Source: Campylobacterota bacterium (lineage in GTDB: Bacteria > Campylobacterota > Campylobacteria > Campylobacterales > Nitratiruptoraceae). From it: a DNA stretch of 64,000 bases. The stretch lies in the NCBI GenBank assembly GCA_013153715.1, contig JAADDW010000019.1:1-64000 (forward strand). The letters are read 5' to 3'. The notes under the pieces were generated by a model that saw nothing but the letters and a program-made list of their open reading frames with translations, was not told the DNA's origin and searched no databases. A program made the position numbers and the translations under genes. Shown here piece after piece: positions 42,301-53,248 of the stretch. The number at the start of each line of letters is the position of its first letter. Position 1 is the stretch's first letter.

Positions 42301-42696
42301 ATGGAACACATTCCTATGAAGACCAACCATAAATCGGAGATGGTCGAAATTACCCAGATCGTTCAGGAACTTATTATCAAAAGCGGTATCAAAGATGGGG
42401 TGGTCATTGTCTATACCCCCCACACAACTACCAGCGTTATCCTCTTTGAGAATGTGGATCCCAACCTGCAACGGGACTTTCTCGCCCACATGAGCCGTCT
42501 TGTTCCCAAAAGCGACCGCTACGTCCATGGAACCAATGCGGACGCCCACCTCAAATCCTCTCTCTGCGGAGCGACTCTGAGTATTCCCTTCGAAGATGCC
42601 CAACTCCTTCTGGGTCCGTGGCAGGGAATATTTTTCTGTGAGTTCGACGGCCCCAGAGATGACCGCCTCGTCTTCATCAAAATTATAGAGGGGTAG
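42301..42696 (+). CDS. YjbQ family protein
   Basis: IVYTPHTTTSVILFENVDPNLQRD...LLGPWQGIFFCEFDGPR. Confidence 0.9.
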   Translation: MEHIPMKTNHKSEMVEITQIVQELIIKSGIKDGVVIVYTPHTTTSVILFENVDPNLQRDFLAHMSRLVPKSDRYVHGTNADAHLKSSLCGATLSIPFEDAQLLLGPWQGIFFCEFDGPRDDRLVFIKIIEG

Positions 42697-42704
42697 GAGA
42701 GAGG

Positions 42705-43088
<384 letters not shown>

Positions 43089-43097
43089 CTACCCCTC

Positions 43098-44381
43098 CTA
43101 TTTGAGGTTGAAACCTCGCTCACCGTGGACAGCTTCGTCGAGACCCATAATTTCGGTCTCCTCATCAACCCGTCCGCCTCCAGTGATCATACTAGCAATA
43201 AAGTAAACAGCGGCCGTAGCGACAGCTGTATAGATCATGGTCACAGCCACAGACTCCAGCTGGACCAACATTTGGGCCGCCCTATCTCCATGGTCTTTGA
43301 GGGGGCTCCCATCCCACGCCAACTCTCGGATGGCGAAGAGACCTGTGGCGAGGGCTCCCCAGAGTCCCGCAAGGAAATGGACTCCAAATGCGTCCAGACT
43401 ATCGTCAAATTTGAAGATCTTTTTAATATAGGCGACACCGACAAATCCCACAACACTCCCGCCGATACCGATAATCAAGGCTCCCATCACATCGACAAAG
43501 CCTGCGGCAGGGGTGATAGCGACAAGACCTGCAACGGCTCCCGTAGCCGCACCGAGGAGGGTTGGCTTCTTATAGACAATCCACTCAATCACAACCCATG
43601 TGAGGGCTCCAATTGCGGCGGCGAAGTTTGTCATGAGGAGGGCGCTTCCCGCAACTCCGTCGGCGGCAAACTCACTTCCTGCGTTGAACCCGAACCACCC
43701 GAACCAGAGGATAGCGGCACCAAGGGCTGTGAGAACGATACTAGAGGGATGGAGTGCCTCCTTGGGATACCCCCTCCTCTTGCCCAGCATGAGGGCCATA
43801 ACCAGACCTGCTAACCCTCCATTCATATGGACCACCGTCCCCCCTGCAAAGTCCAGGGCTCCGTCATTGTAGAGGAAACCTCCTCCCCAGACCATATGGG
43901 CGATGGGGACATAGACAAAGGTAACCCAGAGGACGACGAAGATCATCCAGGTGGAGAACTTCAATCTCTCGATCACAGAACCGCTGGCAATGGCGACTGT
44001 GATGGCGGCAAAGGTCCCCTGGAAGGCGACAAAGACAAACTCGGGATAGGTCCCGCTCAGACTATCGGCGGTAATCCCTTTGAGAAAGATCTTGCTCAAA
44101 TTACCGATAATGGCACCATCGCCACTGAAAGAGAGGGAGTATCCCCACATGACCCAGACGATGGAGCCGAGGACATAGGCCATGAAGACCATCATATAGG
44201 TATTGAGCACATTTTTGGCCCGTGTCATACCGCCATAGAAGAGGGCCAATCCTGCTGGTGTCATGAACATAACAAAAGCCGTAGCGACGATCATCCAGGC
44301 AGTATCGCCGCTATTGAGCTTGTCGGCAGCCATTGCTAGGGAAGGTAGCAAGGCGATGAGCGGAAAAAATTTCCTCTTCAT
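43098..44381 (-). CDS. amt: ammonium transporter
   Basis: Amt family TMs, FYGGMTRAKNVLNTYMM; start at MKRKFFPLIALLPSLAMA signal peptide. Confidence 0.96.
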   Translation of the reverse strand: MKRKFFPLIALLPSLAMAADKLNSGDTAWMIVATAFVMFMTPAGLALFYGGMTRAKNVLNTYMMVFMAYVLGSIVWVMWGYSLSFSGDGAIIGNLSKIFLKGITADSLSGTYPEFVFVAFQGTFAAITVAIASGSVIERLKFSTWMIFVVLWVTFVYVPIAHMVWGGGFLYNDGALDFAGGTVVHMNGGLAGLVMALMLGKRRGYPKEALHPSSIVLTALGAAILWFGWFGFNAGSEFAADGVAGSALLMTNFAAAIGALTWVVIEWIVYKKPTLLGAATGAVAGLVAITPAAGFVDVMGALIIGIGGSVVGFVGVAYIKKIFKFDDSLDAFGVHFLAGLWGALATGLFAIRELAWDGSPLKDHGDRAAQMLVQLESVAVTMIYTAVATAAVYFIASMITGGGRVDEETEIMGLDEAVHGERGFNLK

Positions 44382-44460
44382 CTCTCCTCCTTTGAAGTTG
44401 ATAGGACAATTGTAAGATAAAGTGGCGGCATTTGTTGTATAATAATTAAGCAGTTCAAGA

Positions 44461-45192
44461 ATGAAAGAGTTGCCAATGGAGTTTATAGCTAAGTCTCCCA
44501 AAAGCCAGAAACTCCTCAACACCTTGCGGGTCAGTGCCAATCTTCCAGTCAATATTCTCATCTGGGGAGAGGAGGGGACAGGGAAGAGGACCGCCGTAGA
44601 GAATATTTTCAAAGAGGCCCTCCCCATGAGTGTCGAGGAGGCAGAAAACTCCCTTCCCGACGGGAAGAAAGAGATCTTTATCTACGATCTCCACCGATCT
44701 ACCGATCCCAAGAGGCTCCTGGAGAAGTTTAAGGAGAGTCGGATAATAGCGACCTCAACCATCTACAGGGAGCTCTATGAAGAGCTCTTCCCCGTTATTC
44801 TCTACATTCCACCCTTGAGGGAGAGACCCGAAGATTTAGAGGCCATCAAAGAGCTCTACATCGACCAGGTAAAACGGGATTTTGACATAGAGGAGCTCTC
44901 CGGAGAGATACCGATCGATCTCTCCAAAAATGCCCTCTCCCTCAAAAAGTCGATTCTCACCTACGCCGTCCTCTCCACCATCAATGAAGAAGAGATGATG
45001 CAACTCCTAGAGCGTATTCTCTCGGAACGGTTGGAGGAGGGATACAAAAATCTCCTCTACCTCTTTGAAGTCCCCCTTCTCAGGGCCGCCAAAAAGAGGT
45101 ACAGGAGCAATCTTGCCATCTCCAAAGCCCTCCAGCTCAATCGGGCCACTGTCACAAACAAAATCAATCGGTACAGAGAGCTCATAGAATGA
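44461..45192 (+). CDS. NtrC-like protein with reduced AAA+ region and Fis-type HTH
   Basis: GEEGTGKRTAVENIF; PPLRERPEDLEAI; C-terminal NLAISKALQLNRATVTNKINRYRE. Confidence 0.75.
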   Translation: MKELPMEFIAKSPKSQKLLNTLRVSANLPVNILIWGEEGTGKRTAVENIFKEALPMSVEEAENSLPDGKKEIFIYDLHRSTDPKRLLEKFKESRIIATSTIYRELYEELFPVILYIPPLRERPEDLEAIKELYIDQVKRDFDIEELSGEIPIDLSKNALSLKKSILTYAVLSTINEEEMMQLLERILSERLEEGYKNLLYLFEVPLLRAAKKRYRSNLAISKALQLNRATVTNKINRYRELIE

Positions 45193-45862
45193 AGGGAAGC
45201 TCTATATGGACCCCTCCCCCTTTGATAGGGGAGTAGATGAAATCATCATCTTTGACCTCAATCTCTTTGTTGGCCACTATATCGATGGAGACAATCTGAT
45301 ACCGCTTCCCATCGATGACTACCGTCTCCCCTGTCGCCATCTTGATGGTGATCTTGATTACACCCACATCTGTCAACTGCTTAAAAATCTTGTTGAGAAA
45401 TTGGAGAAAACGGTTGATATTGATCTTGAACTCCGGAATAGAAGCATCATACTCCCGTACAATCCTGACCTCTTCATCCACATTGGTGTTGATAGCGATG
45501 TCGACAAGGGTAAATATGTTGGCGTACTGGAGATTTTGGGAGAGGTTCTTATACCGCTTGTTACAGAGGTTTTTGTGGAGGACGAGACCGATGACATCGC
45601 TACTCATATAGCCAACGTTGATGGCGCAGAATGTAGAGTGGCCTATGGTCAGTTCCAAGAGGGTCTGCTTGAATCCGAAGGTCATGGAGGCGTGGGAGAC
45701 GGCAAGGTTGAAGAGTTCGCTCTTATCGATTTTGGAGAGAATATACTCCCCTTCGTCGTTGTACTCCAGAACATTCCCATCGGCATCGAATATAATGAAA
45801 GGATCTACGCTGTGCTCGAAGAACTCCCTATAGAAATCTCCCTCAATCATACCCGGGCCCAC
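45182..45862 (-). CDS. PAS domain-containing protein
   Basis: FYREFFEHSVDPFIIFDADGNVLEYNDEGEYIL. Confidence 0.65.
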   Translation of the reverse strand: MGPGMIEGDFYREFFEHSVDPFIIFDADGNVLEYNDEGEYILSKIDKSELFNLAVSHASMTFGFKQTLLELTIGHSTFCAINVGYMSSDVIGLVLHKNLCNKRYKNLSQNLQYANIFTLVDIAINTNVDEEVRIVREYDASIPEFKININRFLQFLNKIFKQLTDVGVIKITIKMATGETVVIDGKRYQIVSIDIVANKEIEVKDDDFIYSPIKGGGVHIELPFIL

Positions 45863-46314
45863 CCATGCAGTTTTTTAGCAGTCAGATAGAGTCTCCCTTC
45901 ACTCTCAATGGAGTTGATCGCCACAAAGTTCAACTCGGTGAGGAGAGCCACCATCTCCTCCTCCCTAGATGGGGCGATAGGAAAGATAATATCTCCACCA
46001 TTTTTACTCATGCGGTAAACCTTTCTGAAAAAATCCTCCACATTCTGGAGCTTCTCTATGGTGTAATCGATGAAGATTGTATCGAACTGCATTGACCGCT
46101 GGTTGTACCGCTCCTTGGACTCTTGGAGGCGGCGGACCCTAACGGGGAGATCCTTGAGGGCCTCAAATGTATGGTCATCGAATGTAACCACTTCGAGGGA
46201 GTGTCCCATAGCCTCACAGAATTCAGCCAACTCCCGAGATTTTTCGGGATCATCTGTAAACTGGAAGACCCTCACTCCGGGCAGTTTTGGAATGATGGTA
46301 AAGAGCTCCCTCAT
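45847..46314 (-). CDS. hypothetical protein, methyltransferase/spermidine synthase-like fold
   Basis: FDTIFIDYTIEKLQNVEDFFRKVYRMSKNGGDIIFPI. Confidence 0.5.
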   Translation of the reverse strand: MRELFTIIPKLPGVRVFQFTDDPEKSRELAEFCEAMGHSLEVVTFDDHTFEALKDLPVRVRRLQESKERYNQRSMQFDTIFIDYTIEKLQNVEDFFRKVYRMSKNGGDIIFPIAPSREEEMVALLTELNFVAINSIESEGRLYLTAKKLHGWARV

Positions 46315-46997
46315 GAACTCCTCCAGATAATGGAAGCGAACCGACCGGTCAGACCGTCTCGGCGGTAGGAGTAGTAGTTTGGATCGCAGGAGGTACAGAT
46401 CCCGTAGTCCACAAAATCTACACCGAAGAGGTTGAGCTGATCTACAATCGCCCTTTTGATATTGAGGAACCGCTCCCTCTCCACATAACGGGAGTCAACT
46501 CTTTGGAGAATCTCTTCCCCCACTTGGTAGCAACAACTCCCGATCCCTGGAGAGATGACCCCCTCTATCTCCTCAGCTCCAAAGTCAGAGACCATCAACT
46601 CCAGAGCCTTCTGGACTATTCCCCCTAAAGCTCCTGCCCGCCCTGCATGGAGGGCCCCAATGATCCCCCTCTTCCTGTCGAAGAGGAGGACTCCGTAGCA
46701 GTCGGCGCTCATGACGGCAAGGGGAAGATCGGGACGGTCGGTGATCACTCCGTCACACTGGGGATGACAGAAATGGTCCACATACTCGATCTTCGTCGAA
46801 TGGATCTGATCCATGAAGAGGGCCCGGTCGATCCCCGCCAACTCAAAGAGCCTCTGGCGATTCCGGGCTACGATCTCCGGATCATCACCAGTGTGGAAAG
46901 CTATGTTTAACTGATGATAGGGGGGTGCGCTCAAACCATTCCATCGGTCGCTGATAAAATGGTGTACCTTCCCCCTGCTCCCTCTCTTCATCGCCAT
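46311..46997 (-). CDS. pgeF: PgeF/YfiH laccase-domain protein
   Basis: ADCYGVLLFDRKRGIIGALHAGRAGALGGIVQKAL; SPGIGSCCYQVGEEI. Confidence 0.92.
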   Translation of the reverse strand: MAMKRGSRGKVHHFISDRWNGLSAPPYHQLNIAFHTGDDPEIVARNRQRLFELAGIDRALFMDQIHSTKIEYVDHFCHPQCDGVITDRPDLPLAVMSADCYGVLLFDRKRGIIGALHAGRAGALGGIVQKALELMVSDFGAEEIEGVISPGIGSCCYQVGEEILQRVDSRYVERERFLNIKRAIVDQLNLFGVDFVDYGICTSCDPNYYSYRRDGLTGRFASIIWRSS

Positions 46998-48171
46998 AGA
47001 GAAAGATCCGTCCTATAGGAATGTAACTCTTCGCTATTCTGTCGTAACTCCGCTCTATTCTGTAGGGTCCCGGTCCCACCCACTCCTTGGCATAGGTATC
47101 ATAGACCCGCCGATCGAGATTGAGATCGAGGTCCTGCTCACTCACAACGATAAACCCGTGCTCGAAGGAGCGGCGATAGCCGTAATCTTCCTCAATAATC
47201 TCCCCCTGGGGCTCCCCCAAATCTTGGGTGAAATAGATCTCATCCTGTTCCAGAGAGCGATCGAAGGGAATTTCTGTATAGCAGATGGCCCCAAAGAGCT
47301 TGGCAAAGGCGTAATTGTAGTGGATCACCTCCCTCGGTGTCTGGGCCTCATAGCCAGAGGGCGTCTGGACCAATTTGGGAGCCGCATAGTTGGTATAGAT
47401 CATATTCTCCACCTTGTGGTTATCGACCAACTCCTTGAGCTCCTGGAGATAGGCAAATGTATCTTTAATCGACGACCCAAGGGGGAGATAGACCGTATAG
47501 GGAGTCGTATCGTACCGCTGGTCGTCAATGGTTATAGGCTCATCCCTCTCATCGGCTGTCGAGATGTAGCTCTCGCTCATATCGAGATGGACCACATCGA
47601 GGAGTATAGGGTTGCGGAAGGCCTGGTTAGAGACGACGAGGAGCCCCTTCTCCTGAAGCTTTCCGTAGAACCGCTTGATACACTCTTTATAGCTGGTATC
47701 GGGGTGGAGCCGCTCAAAATATCTCTTGACATCTTGAAACTCAGGTTCGTTGAGGAACTCCTCATTTCCCCAGTCAAAGAATATACCTGCCAATCCCCGC
47801 TTTTTGCAGGCATCTACCAGATAATCGACCCGCCGATTGAGGAGCTCATCATTACACATGTCGTAGTAGTAGTCTCCGTCGGCTATGATACTCCCATTGG
47901 GGTTGAGAATGTACCCCTTCTTGAGGACCCACCTATCGAAATCGCTGGCCTGGTCCCCGTAGAACCCAGCCAACCACTGATAGGTAATGGGCTTCTCATA
48001 ATCGCTAATATCGATCCTGTCAATATCCTCCAGGGAGCCAAGCTCCACAATACGGAAATCCTTGGCCCATCGAAGCTGATCTGAATTCCACGGGTAAACC
48101 CCGATATACTCCCCCTTTTGGGCTAGGAGGGCCTGAACGATAAGTAGAGCCATCACAATATACCTCATCAA
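46885..48171 (-). CDS. endo-alpha-1,4-polygalactosaminidase-like (TM1410/GH114-type) exported protein
   Basis: Signal peptide; YKECIKRFYGKLQEKGLLVVSNQAF; DGDYYYDMCNDELLNRRVDYLVDACKKRGLAGIFFDW. Confidence 0.6.
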   Translation of the reverse strand: MMRYIVMALLIVQALLAQKGEYIGVYPWNSDQLRWAKDFRIVELGSLEDIDRIDISDYEKPITYQWLAGFYGDQASDFDRWVLKKGYILNPNGSIIADGDYYYDMCNDELLNRRVDYLVDACKKRGLAGIFFDWGNEEFLNEPEFQDVKRYFERLHPDTSYKECIKRFYGKLQEKGLLVVSNQAFRNPILLDVVHLDMSESYISTADERDEPITIDDQRYDTTPYTVYLPLGSSIKDTFAYLQELKELVDNHKVENMIYTNYAAPKLVQTPSGYEAQTPREVIHYNYAFAKLFGAICYTEIPFDRSLEQDEIYFTQDLGEPQGEIIEEDYGYRRSFEHGFIVVSEQDLDLNLDRRVYDTYAKEWVGPGPYRIERSYDRIAKSYIPIGRIFLYGDEEREQGEGTPFYQRPMEWFERTPLSSVKHSFPHW

Positions 48172-48180
48172 CTGTACTCC

Positions 48181-48621
48181 TTACTCTCTGCTGTCTAAAA
48201 TGATTGTCACCGGACCGTCGTTGATAATCCCCACCTCCATGAGAGCGCCGAAGTGACCCGTCTGGACCGGAACGAACTGGGCGAGGCGCTCGACGAAGGA
48301 GTTGTAGAGAGTTCGAGCTTGAGGAGGTTGCATGGCGGCTGTAAAGTCTGGACGATGACCCCTTCGTGTCTCTGCGGCTAAGGTAAATTGGCTCACGACG
48401 AGCGCCTCACCCTTGACATCGAGGAGTGAACGGCCAAACTTACCCATCTCGTTGGGAAAGATGCGGAGATGGACAATTTTCCTTGCCAGCCTCTCTACAT
48501 CCTCTGCGCTGTCCCCTTTGAGGACTCCCAACAAGATGGTCAGCCCATATCCAATACGGGCCACCTCCCTATTATCGATCAAAACCCATGAGTTTTTGAC
48601 CCTCTGAATAACAGCTCTCAT
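48181..48621 (-). CDS. dtd: D-aminoacyl-tRNA deacylase
   Basis: MRAVIQRVKNSWV, VVSQFTLAAETRRGHRPDF, NDGPVTIILDS. Confidence 0.96.
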   Translation of the reverse strand: MRAVIQRVKNSWVLIDNREVARIGYGLTILLGVLKGDSAEDVERLARKIVHLRIFPNEMGKFGRSLLDVKGEALVVSQFTLAAETRRGHRPDFTAAMQPPQARTLYNSFVERLAQFVPVQTGHFGALMEVGIINDGPVTIILDSRE

Positions 48622-48672
48622 CTCCCTCCTTTTACCAACTGTGATATTATATAACAAATTCAAGGAGGTATC

Positions 48673-49308
48673 ATGGTTTTCAGCGATCGGTTCGAGGCAG
48701 GAAAGGTATTGGCGGAACTTCTCCAGGAATACAGAGGCAACCCCAACACCGTCGTTATCGCCCTCCCTCGGGGGGGTGTCCCGGTAGGTTATATGATAGC
48801 ACGGGAGCTGAAGCTCCCCCTCGACATCTTCTTCGTCAAGAAGATACCATCCCCCTACAATCCCGAAGCCGCCATCGGTGCAGTGAGCGAAGATGGAAGG
48901 GAGTATCTAAACCAGAGGGCCGTCGCTATGCTCAATATCTCCCGCCCCTACATCGAAGAGCAGGTGGCCCAGATCACCGATAACATGAGAAAGAAAAGGG
49001 CTCTCTACCAGAAACCGAGGATACCCATTCAGGGAAAACGGGTTATTCTTGTAGACGATGGAGTTGCCACCGGAGCCAGTATCTACCTGGCGGCCCAGGC
49101 TTTGCGGGATGGAGGGGCACGGGAGATCATCATAGCTGTCCCTGTCGCTCCTCCGGATGCTCTCCCCCTATTGAGGGAAGTGGCAGATAGGGTCGTTATT
49201 CCCCATATAGCCAGGGATTTTATGGCGGTAGGCCAGTATTACAGGGATTTCCACCAGCTGGGAGATGATGAGGTCATCGACCTCCTCAACTCCCCAACGA
49301 TGGAGTAG
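48673..49308 (+). CDS. phosphoribosyltransferase family protein
   Basis: VIALPRGGVPVGYMIAREL; VILVDDGVATGASIYLA. Confidence 0.9.
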   Translation: MVFSDRFEAGKVLAELLQEYRGNPNTVVIALPRGGVPVGYMIARELKLPLDIFFVKKIPSPYNPEAAIGAVSEDGREYLNQRAVAMLNISRPYIEEQVAQITDNMRKKRALYQKPRIPIQGKRVILVDDGVATGASIYLAAQALRDGGAREIIIAVPVAPPDALPLLREVADRVVIPHIARDFMAVGQYYRDFHQLGDDEVIDLLNSPTME

Positions 49309-49333
49309 GGGTCCCTCCTAGAGGGGGAGCTCC

Positions 49334-50167
49334 CTACTTGGATTCTTTGTAGCAGAACCACCAGTCGTAGCAACTGTACTCTTTGGGGCGCTTGGCGGCT
49401 GTCTCGCAGTCTGTAGCTGGAGGAATAATCACCTTATCCCCAATCAGTTCATTCTCTGGCCAGTTGGCCGGAGTGGCTACACCTTCAGCATCGCTCTTCT
49501 GGAGAGCCTTAACAGCCCGAATGATCTCAGGAATATTCCGTCCGATCTCCTGGGGATAGTAGAGAATTGTCCTGACAACTCCCGAAGGGTCGATAATGAA
49601 GACGGCCCTTACTGTATTTGTCCCCTTCTTGGGATGGATCATCCCTATCTGGGCGGCCAAAGTATCTGTAGCGGCAATGATGGGGAACTCAATTTCTACA
49701 TCGAGTTTCTCCTTAATCCACTCTACCCATTTGATATGGCTGAAAACCTGATCGATGGAGAGACCGATGAGGCGGGTATTGAGTTCATCAAACTCCTTCT
49801 TGTGCCTCTGGAAACTGACAAACTCTGTGGTACAGACCGGTGTGAAATCTGCAGGGTGGCTGAAGAGGACGGTCCACTTCCCTTCCAGATCGTCGGGCAA
49901 CTTCATAGGTCCGTGGGTTGTCTGTACCTCCATTTCGGGAAATAGATCACCAAGTAGTGGCATAGCCATTGTGCGCTCCTTTTTCTCTTTTTCAATCTTT
50001 TCGACAACAAGCTCCATAATCTCTTCCACAAGCTCTTCCAAACTCCTCTTCTCTTCCATCGCCTTCCTCTTGAGCTCTTCAATGCTCTCGGTAATGAGGG
50101 CGGCTACCTTTTTGACCACATCTTTCTGACTCTCTATGATCTCCTGGAGTCTCTGATCCAACGCCAT
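49334..50167 (-). CDS. peroxiredoxin (Prx6-type) with 66-aa coiled-coil N-terminal extension; alternative in-frame start at 49969
   Basis: [13 protein letters not shown] peroxidatic motif; SD GAAGGAG before 50167 and AAGGAG before ATG 49969. Confidence 0.9.
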   Translation of the reverse strand: MALDQRLQEIIESQKDVVKKVAALITESIEELKRKAMEEKRSLEELVEEIMELVVEKIEKEKKERTMAMPLLGDLFPEMEVQTTHGPMKLPDDLEGKWTVLFSHPADFTPVCTTEFVSFQRHKKEFDELNTRLIGLSIDQVFSHIKWVEWIKEKLDVEIEFPIIAATDTLAAQIGMIHPKKGTNTVRAVFIIDPSGVVRTILYYPQEIGRNIPEIIRAVKALQKSDAEGVATPANWPENELIGDKVIIPPATDCETAAKRPKEYSCYDWWFCYKESK

Positions 50168-50225
50168 CTTCTGCTCCTTCGGCTAGGATGGGATCAATTT
50201 TACAGAAAAAAGGTCAATGGAGACC

Positions 50226-52091
50226 CTAGGAGTTGAGGAGCTCGACGGCCTTCAACATCTTGAGTCCAGCCTCATTGACGCTGTTCTGTCCTAGATATTT
50301 GGCCTCTCTAGCCGCAATGTAGGCCTTCTCAAAACTCTCTCTGGAGAGACCACTCCTCTTAATGGCCTCCTTGAGATTCTCAGGGAGAATGCGGACCTTC
50401 TGCTCCTTCACATACATACTCCCCGTTTCGGCAATGGCCTTGACGACCCTGTAGATGGTGGGGTTGATGGGGGCTCCGAACCCGCTGGGGACACCACTCA
50501 AAACCTCATCCATCAACTTCCCGAACTCCGTCTCCACAATGTGGCCATCGGGCATGATCTCAATAAATCCTTTAGCCTCCAATTTATCCATGGCCTCGAT
50601 CCTTCTGGTCCGCTCCTCTTCACTGAGACTCTCATCGAGGACATCATCACACGATACCCCTCTATCGGGAATGATCTTGAATATGTCGGCCTCAAACTTG
50701 GTCATAAAGGGAAGCTTCTTCTCGTAGGCCAGCTCTTCATAGAGGAGTCCCGATCGGCTGGGTTCGTAGGTCCCCAAGATCCTCTCTTTTCGGGCTTCCA
50801 AGACCCACTCTCTGTTGGGAGAGCTAAAGATCTTGTTGGAGATGGTCAATGTCTTGACAGACCAGCTATGGATCGACCGCTCATCACTCTGATCCTCAAT
50901 GACCCTCCGTCCAGAGTCTGTCACATAGTAAACAGCTCTCCCCTTCTGATCTTCCCCCTCACTGATGAGACCGAAGGCCTCCAGGCTGTAGAGATACTCT
51001 CGGAGATCGAAGTTCTCTTCAAACCATTTGACCATATCCTTCGCTTCCCCAAACTTCTTGGCTATCTCCCTCTTCTTATAGGGCATCTCATCGAGGCGGC
51101 GGCCATACTTTTCAAGAACCCTCTTGTACTCCCGTATCTTCCTATCCACCAACTCTCTCTTGATCTCATCGAAGGTGGCTGTCTCTTCTGGGTTGGAGGT
51201 ATACTTCTCCTCCCAAATTTTCTGAATGGTTTTGAGGGTCTCCACCTCCTCCTTTTCAACAGCAAAGGACCTCAAGGGACGATCGGTCCGATCTCTGAAG
51301 ATTCTATAGACTTCGAGGGCCTTCTCTCCCCCTTTGCTCAAAGTATCGACATCGTGGAGATAGCCGAGGGCCTCTAGTTGAATGAGTGTATCGAGATCGA
51401 CATCCTCTCCATCGGCTACCCTCGCTATCGATTCGAGAATGGAAATATCGAGGACAGCCCCTTCATTGGCCCAACCAGCCAGGGTCAGGGTCTCTTTGAC
51501 GGCCTGCCCCAATCCATTGAAGGTGAAGTAATCGCCATGGGGAACGCTATAGGCTATCAACCTCATCGCCTCCAGGAGATCCTTGCTATTCCCCTCTATC
51601 GGCAGATAGTGGGCGTCTGTAGGCCCCATAGGGGATTTTCTGATATACTCTGCAAGTTGGGCGTCGATAACAAGCTCAGGTTCACTCTTCATATAGGCCT
51701 CATAGAGGTCTTGAGCCTCCTCTGTAATCGTCCCATCTTCTTGGGCAAATCCCCTTACTGCCAGGGGTTCCTGGGAGAGAGAAGTGGTCTTCCCTTTATT
51801 CTTCACAGCTCCATCGATCATCGCTATCACTTCGGAGCTGACCCACTTGAAGTTATCTTTCCACTCCTCTATCCCCTCTATCTTCTCCTCCACTCGGGCG
51901 AGGACATCCGCCACAATAGCTCCCGCATAGGTGAGCTCTATTTTGGCAGGAATGGGAAAACGGACGAGACCTCCCAGATTGAGCTCCTCCACAGCCTCTT
52001 TGTTGAGTTTCGATATATCGATCCCTTTATCGTCACTTCTATGGAGTGCGAGCAATATCTTTGCCGCCTCTTTCTTAATGACCATAGACAC
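50226..52091 (-). CDS. DUF505-like protein
   Basis: [59 protein letters not shown]; winged-helix-like repeats. Confidence 0.75.
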   Translation of the reverse strand: MSMVIKKEAAKILLALHRSDDKGIDISKLNKEAVEELNLGGLVRFPIPAKIELTYAGAIVADVLARVEEKIEGIEEWKDNFKWVSSEVIAMIDGAVKNKGKTTSLSQEPLAVRGFAQEDGTITEEAQDLYEAYMKSEPELVIDAQLAEYIRKSPMGPTDAHYLPIEGNSKDLLEAMRLIAYSVPHGDYFTFNGLGQAVKETLTLAGWANEGAVLDISILESIARVADGEDVDLDTLIQLEALGYLHDVDTLSKGGEKALEVYRIFRDRTDRPLRSFAVEKEEVETLKTIQKIWEEKYTSNPEETATFDEIKRELVDRKIREYKRVLEKYGRRLDEMPYKKREIAKKFGEAKDMVKWFEENFDLREYLYSLEAFGLISEGEDQKGRAVYYVTDSGRRVIEDQSDERSIHSWSVKTLTISNKIFSSPNREWVLEARKERILGTYEPSRSGLLYEELAYEKKLPFMTKFEADIFKIIPDRGVSCDDVLDESLSEEERTRRIEAMDKLEAKGFIEIMPDGHIVETEFGKLMDEVLSGVPSGFGAPINPTIYRVVKAIAETGSMYVKEQKVRILPENLKEAIKRSGLSRESFEKAYIAAREAKYLGQNSVNEAGLKMLKAVELLNS

Positions 52092-52184
52092 GCTCCTTAG
52101 ACTCAGATTTTTTGTAGCAGAATTTTATAACAAGAGAAGAGGGGCTCTCTGCGACGAAAGTAGCAAAGAGCGAGAGCGGTGCTC

Positions 52185-52781
52185 TCACTCTTTGGAGGAT
52201 GGAGAAGATTCTCCCTCTCCCTCTTTCTGGAGTTTGTCTATATAGCTCCCCATGGAGAGGAGAACAACTCCGTCGAAGAAGAGGCTGATACCGACGAAGA
52301 GCCCTACCAGAATGAGGGAGTTGAAGGGCCATCCCACAAGGAAAATGACCCCAAGGATGATGGAGAGAATTCCATTGAGGAGAATGAGCCACCACCACTT
52401 CTCCCCCTTGAGCTGGCCTGCCAGGGCGAAGCTGGCAAAGCCGTCAAAGAAGAAGTAAACCGCTAGGATAATGCCGAGGGCGGCCACTCCTGGAAGGGGA
52501 AAAATGGCTACCAGTATTCCCGTCAGAATGTAGATGAAGGCCTTGAGCCAGCCAAGCCAATCTTTACGGTCATTCTCCCATGTATGGAAAGCTATGACAA
52601 AACCGCTCAAGAGAAAGAGCCACGCCACAAAGTAGGCAGTGGCCACAGACATAATGGTGGGATAGAAAATCCCGACCAATCCCAACAGGAGAAAGATGAC
52701 ACCCGCTATCTTCGAGTGTTTGGCAAACTTTTCCATAACCTCCTTATCGAGGTTCTTCACAATATTTTGATACCCAACCAT
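52185..52781 (-). CDS. HdeD/DUF308 family membrane protein
   Basis: Six TM helices, LLGLVGIFYPTIMSVATAYFVAWLFLLSG. Confidence 0.85.
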   Translation of the reverse strand: MVGYQNIVKNLDKEVMEKFAKHSKIAGVIFLLLGLVGIFYPTIMSVATAYFVAWLFLLSGFVIAFHTWENDRKDWLGWLKAFIYILTGILVAIFPLPGVAALGIILAVYFFFDGFASFALAGQLKGEKWWWLILLNGILSIILGVIFLVGWPFNSLILVGLFVGISLFFDGVVLLSMGSYIDKLQKEGEGESSPSSKE

Positions 52782-52792
52782 GCTCTATCCTT

Positions 52793-53242
52793 TTACAGGG
52801 TGAGGTCCATGATCCCCTTGGCACGCTCAATAAGTTCGTGGGAGACCGCTCTGTTCTCCTCATCAATCTTTTTCATTATGCGAGCGAGGACGAGGGTCAG
52901 ACCTCCAACGATCTCGGGGAGAGCTTTCTCCAGCTCCACCTCCAACTCCATAAGGGGCGGATGGGTGGCGAGACGCTCCAGAATATCCTTGAGCTCTATC
53001 TCCTGTTCGAGCTTTTTGAATTCATTGATTGTCTCCTCCAACCCTTTGGTAATGGGGAGGTCATACTTCCAGATTACATCTCTCCCATTATATTTGGCCG
53101 CCTTCTGTCCCATGAGGAGCAGATCATAGAGTTTCTGCTCCACAATATCGGTCACCTCCTTGGCGTGACCCTTTTTAATATCGAGACTCGCTCCCCGTCT
53201 GAAGAGCTCCTCCAAATGGTGAAATCCTACCACTGCCATCAA
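52793..53242 (-). CDS. DUF1931-like bacterial histone-fold protein
   Basis: LEELFRRGASLDIKKGHAKEVTDIVEQKLYDLL...AKYNGRDVIWKYDLPITKGLEETINEF...LPEIVGGLTLVLARIMKKID. Confidence 0.75.
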   Translation of the reverse strand: MMAVVGFHHLEELFRRGASLDIKKGHAKEVTDIVEQKLYDLLLMGQKAAKYNGRDVIWKYDLPITKGLEETINEFKKLEQEIELKDILERLATHPPLMELEVELEKALPEIVGGLTLVLARIMKKIDEENRAVSHELIERAKGIMDLTL

Positions 53243-53248
53243 TACTCC

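Noticed and set aside
43125-44339. Plus-strand ORFs opposite amt
   Set aside because: Low-complexity D/G/H-rich antisense translations of a transporter gene
44420-44445. Possible sigma54 promoter (TGGCGGcatttgTTGT) before the NtrC-like gene
   Set aside because: Deviates at the -12 GC and a TATAAT-like -10 box is nearby; not convincing
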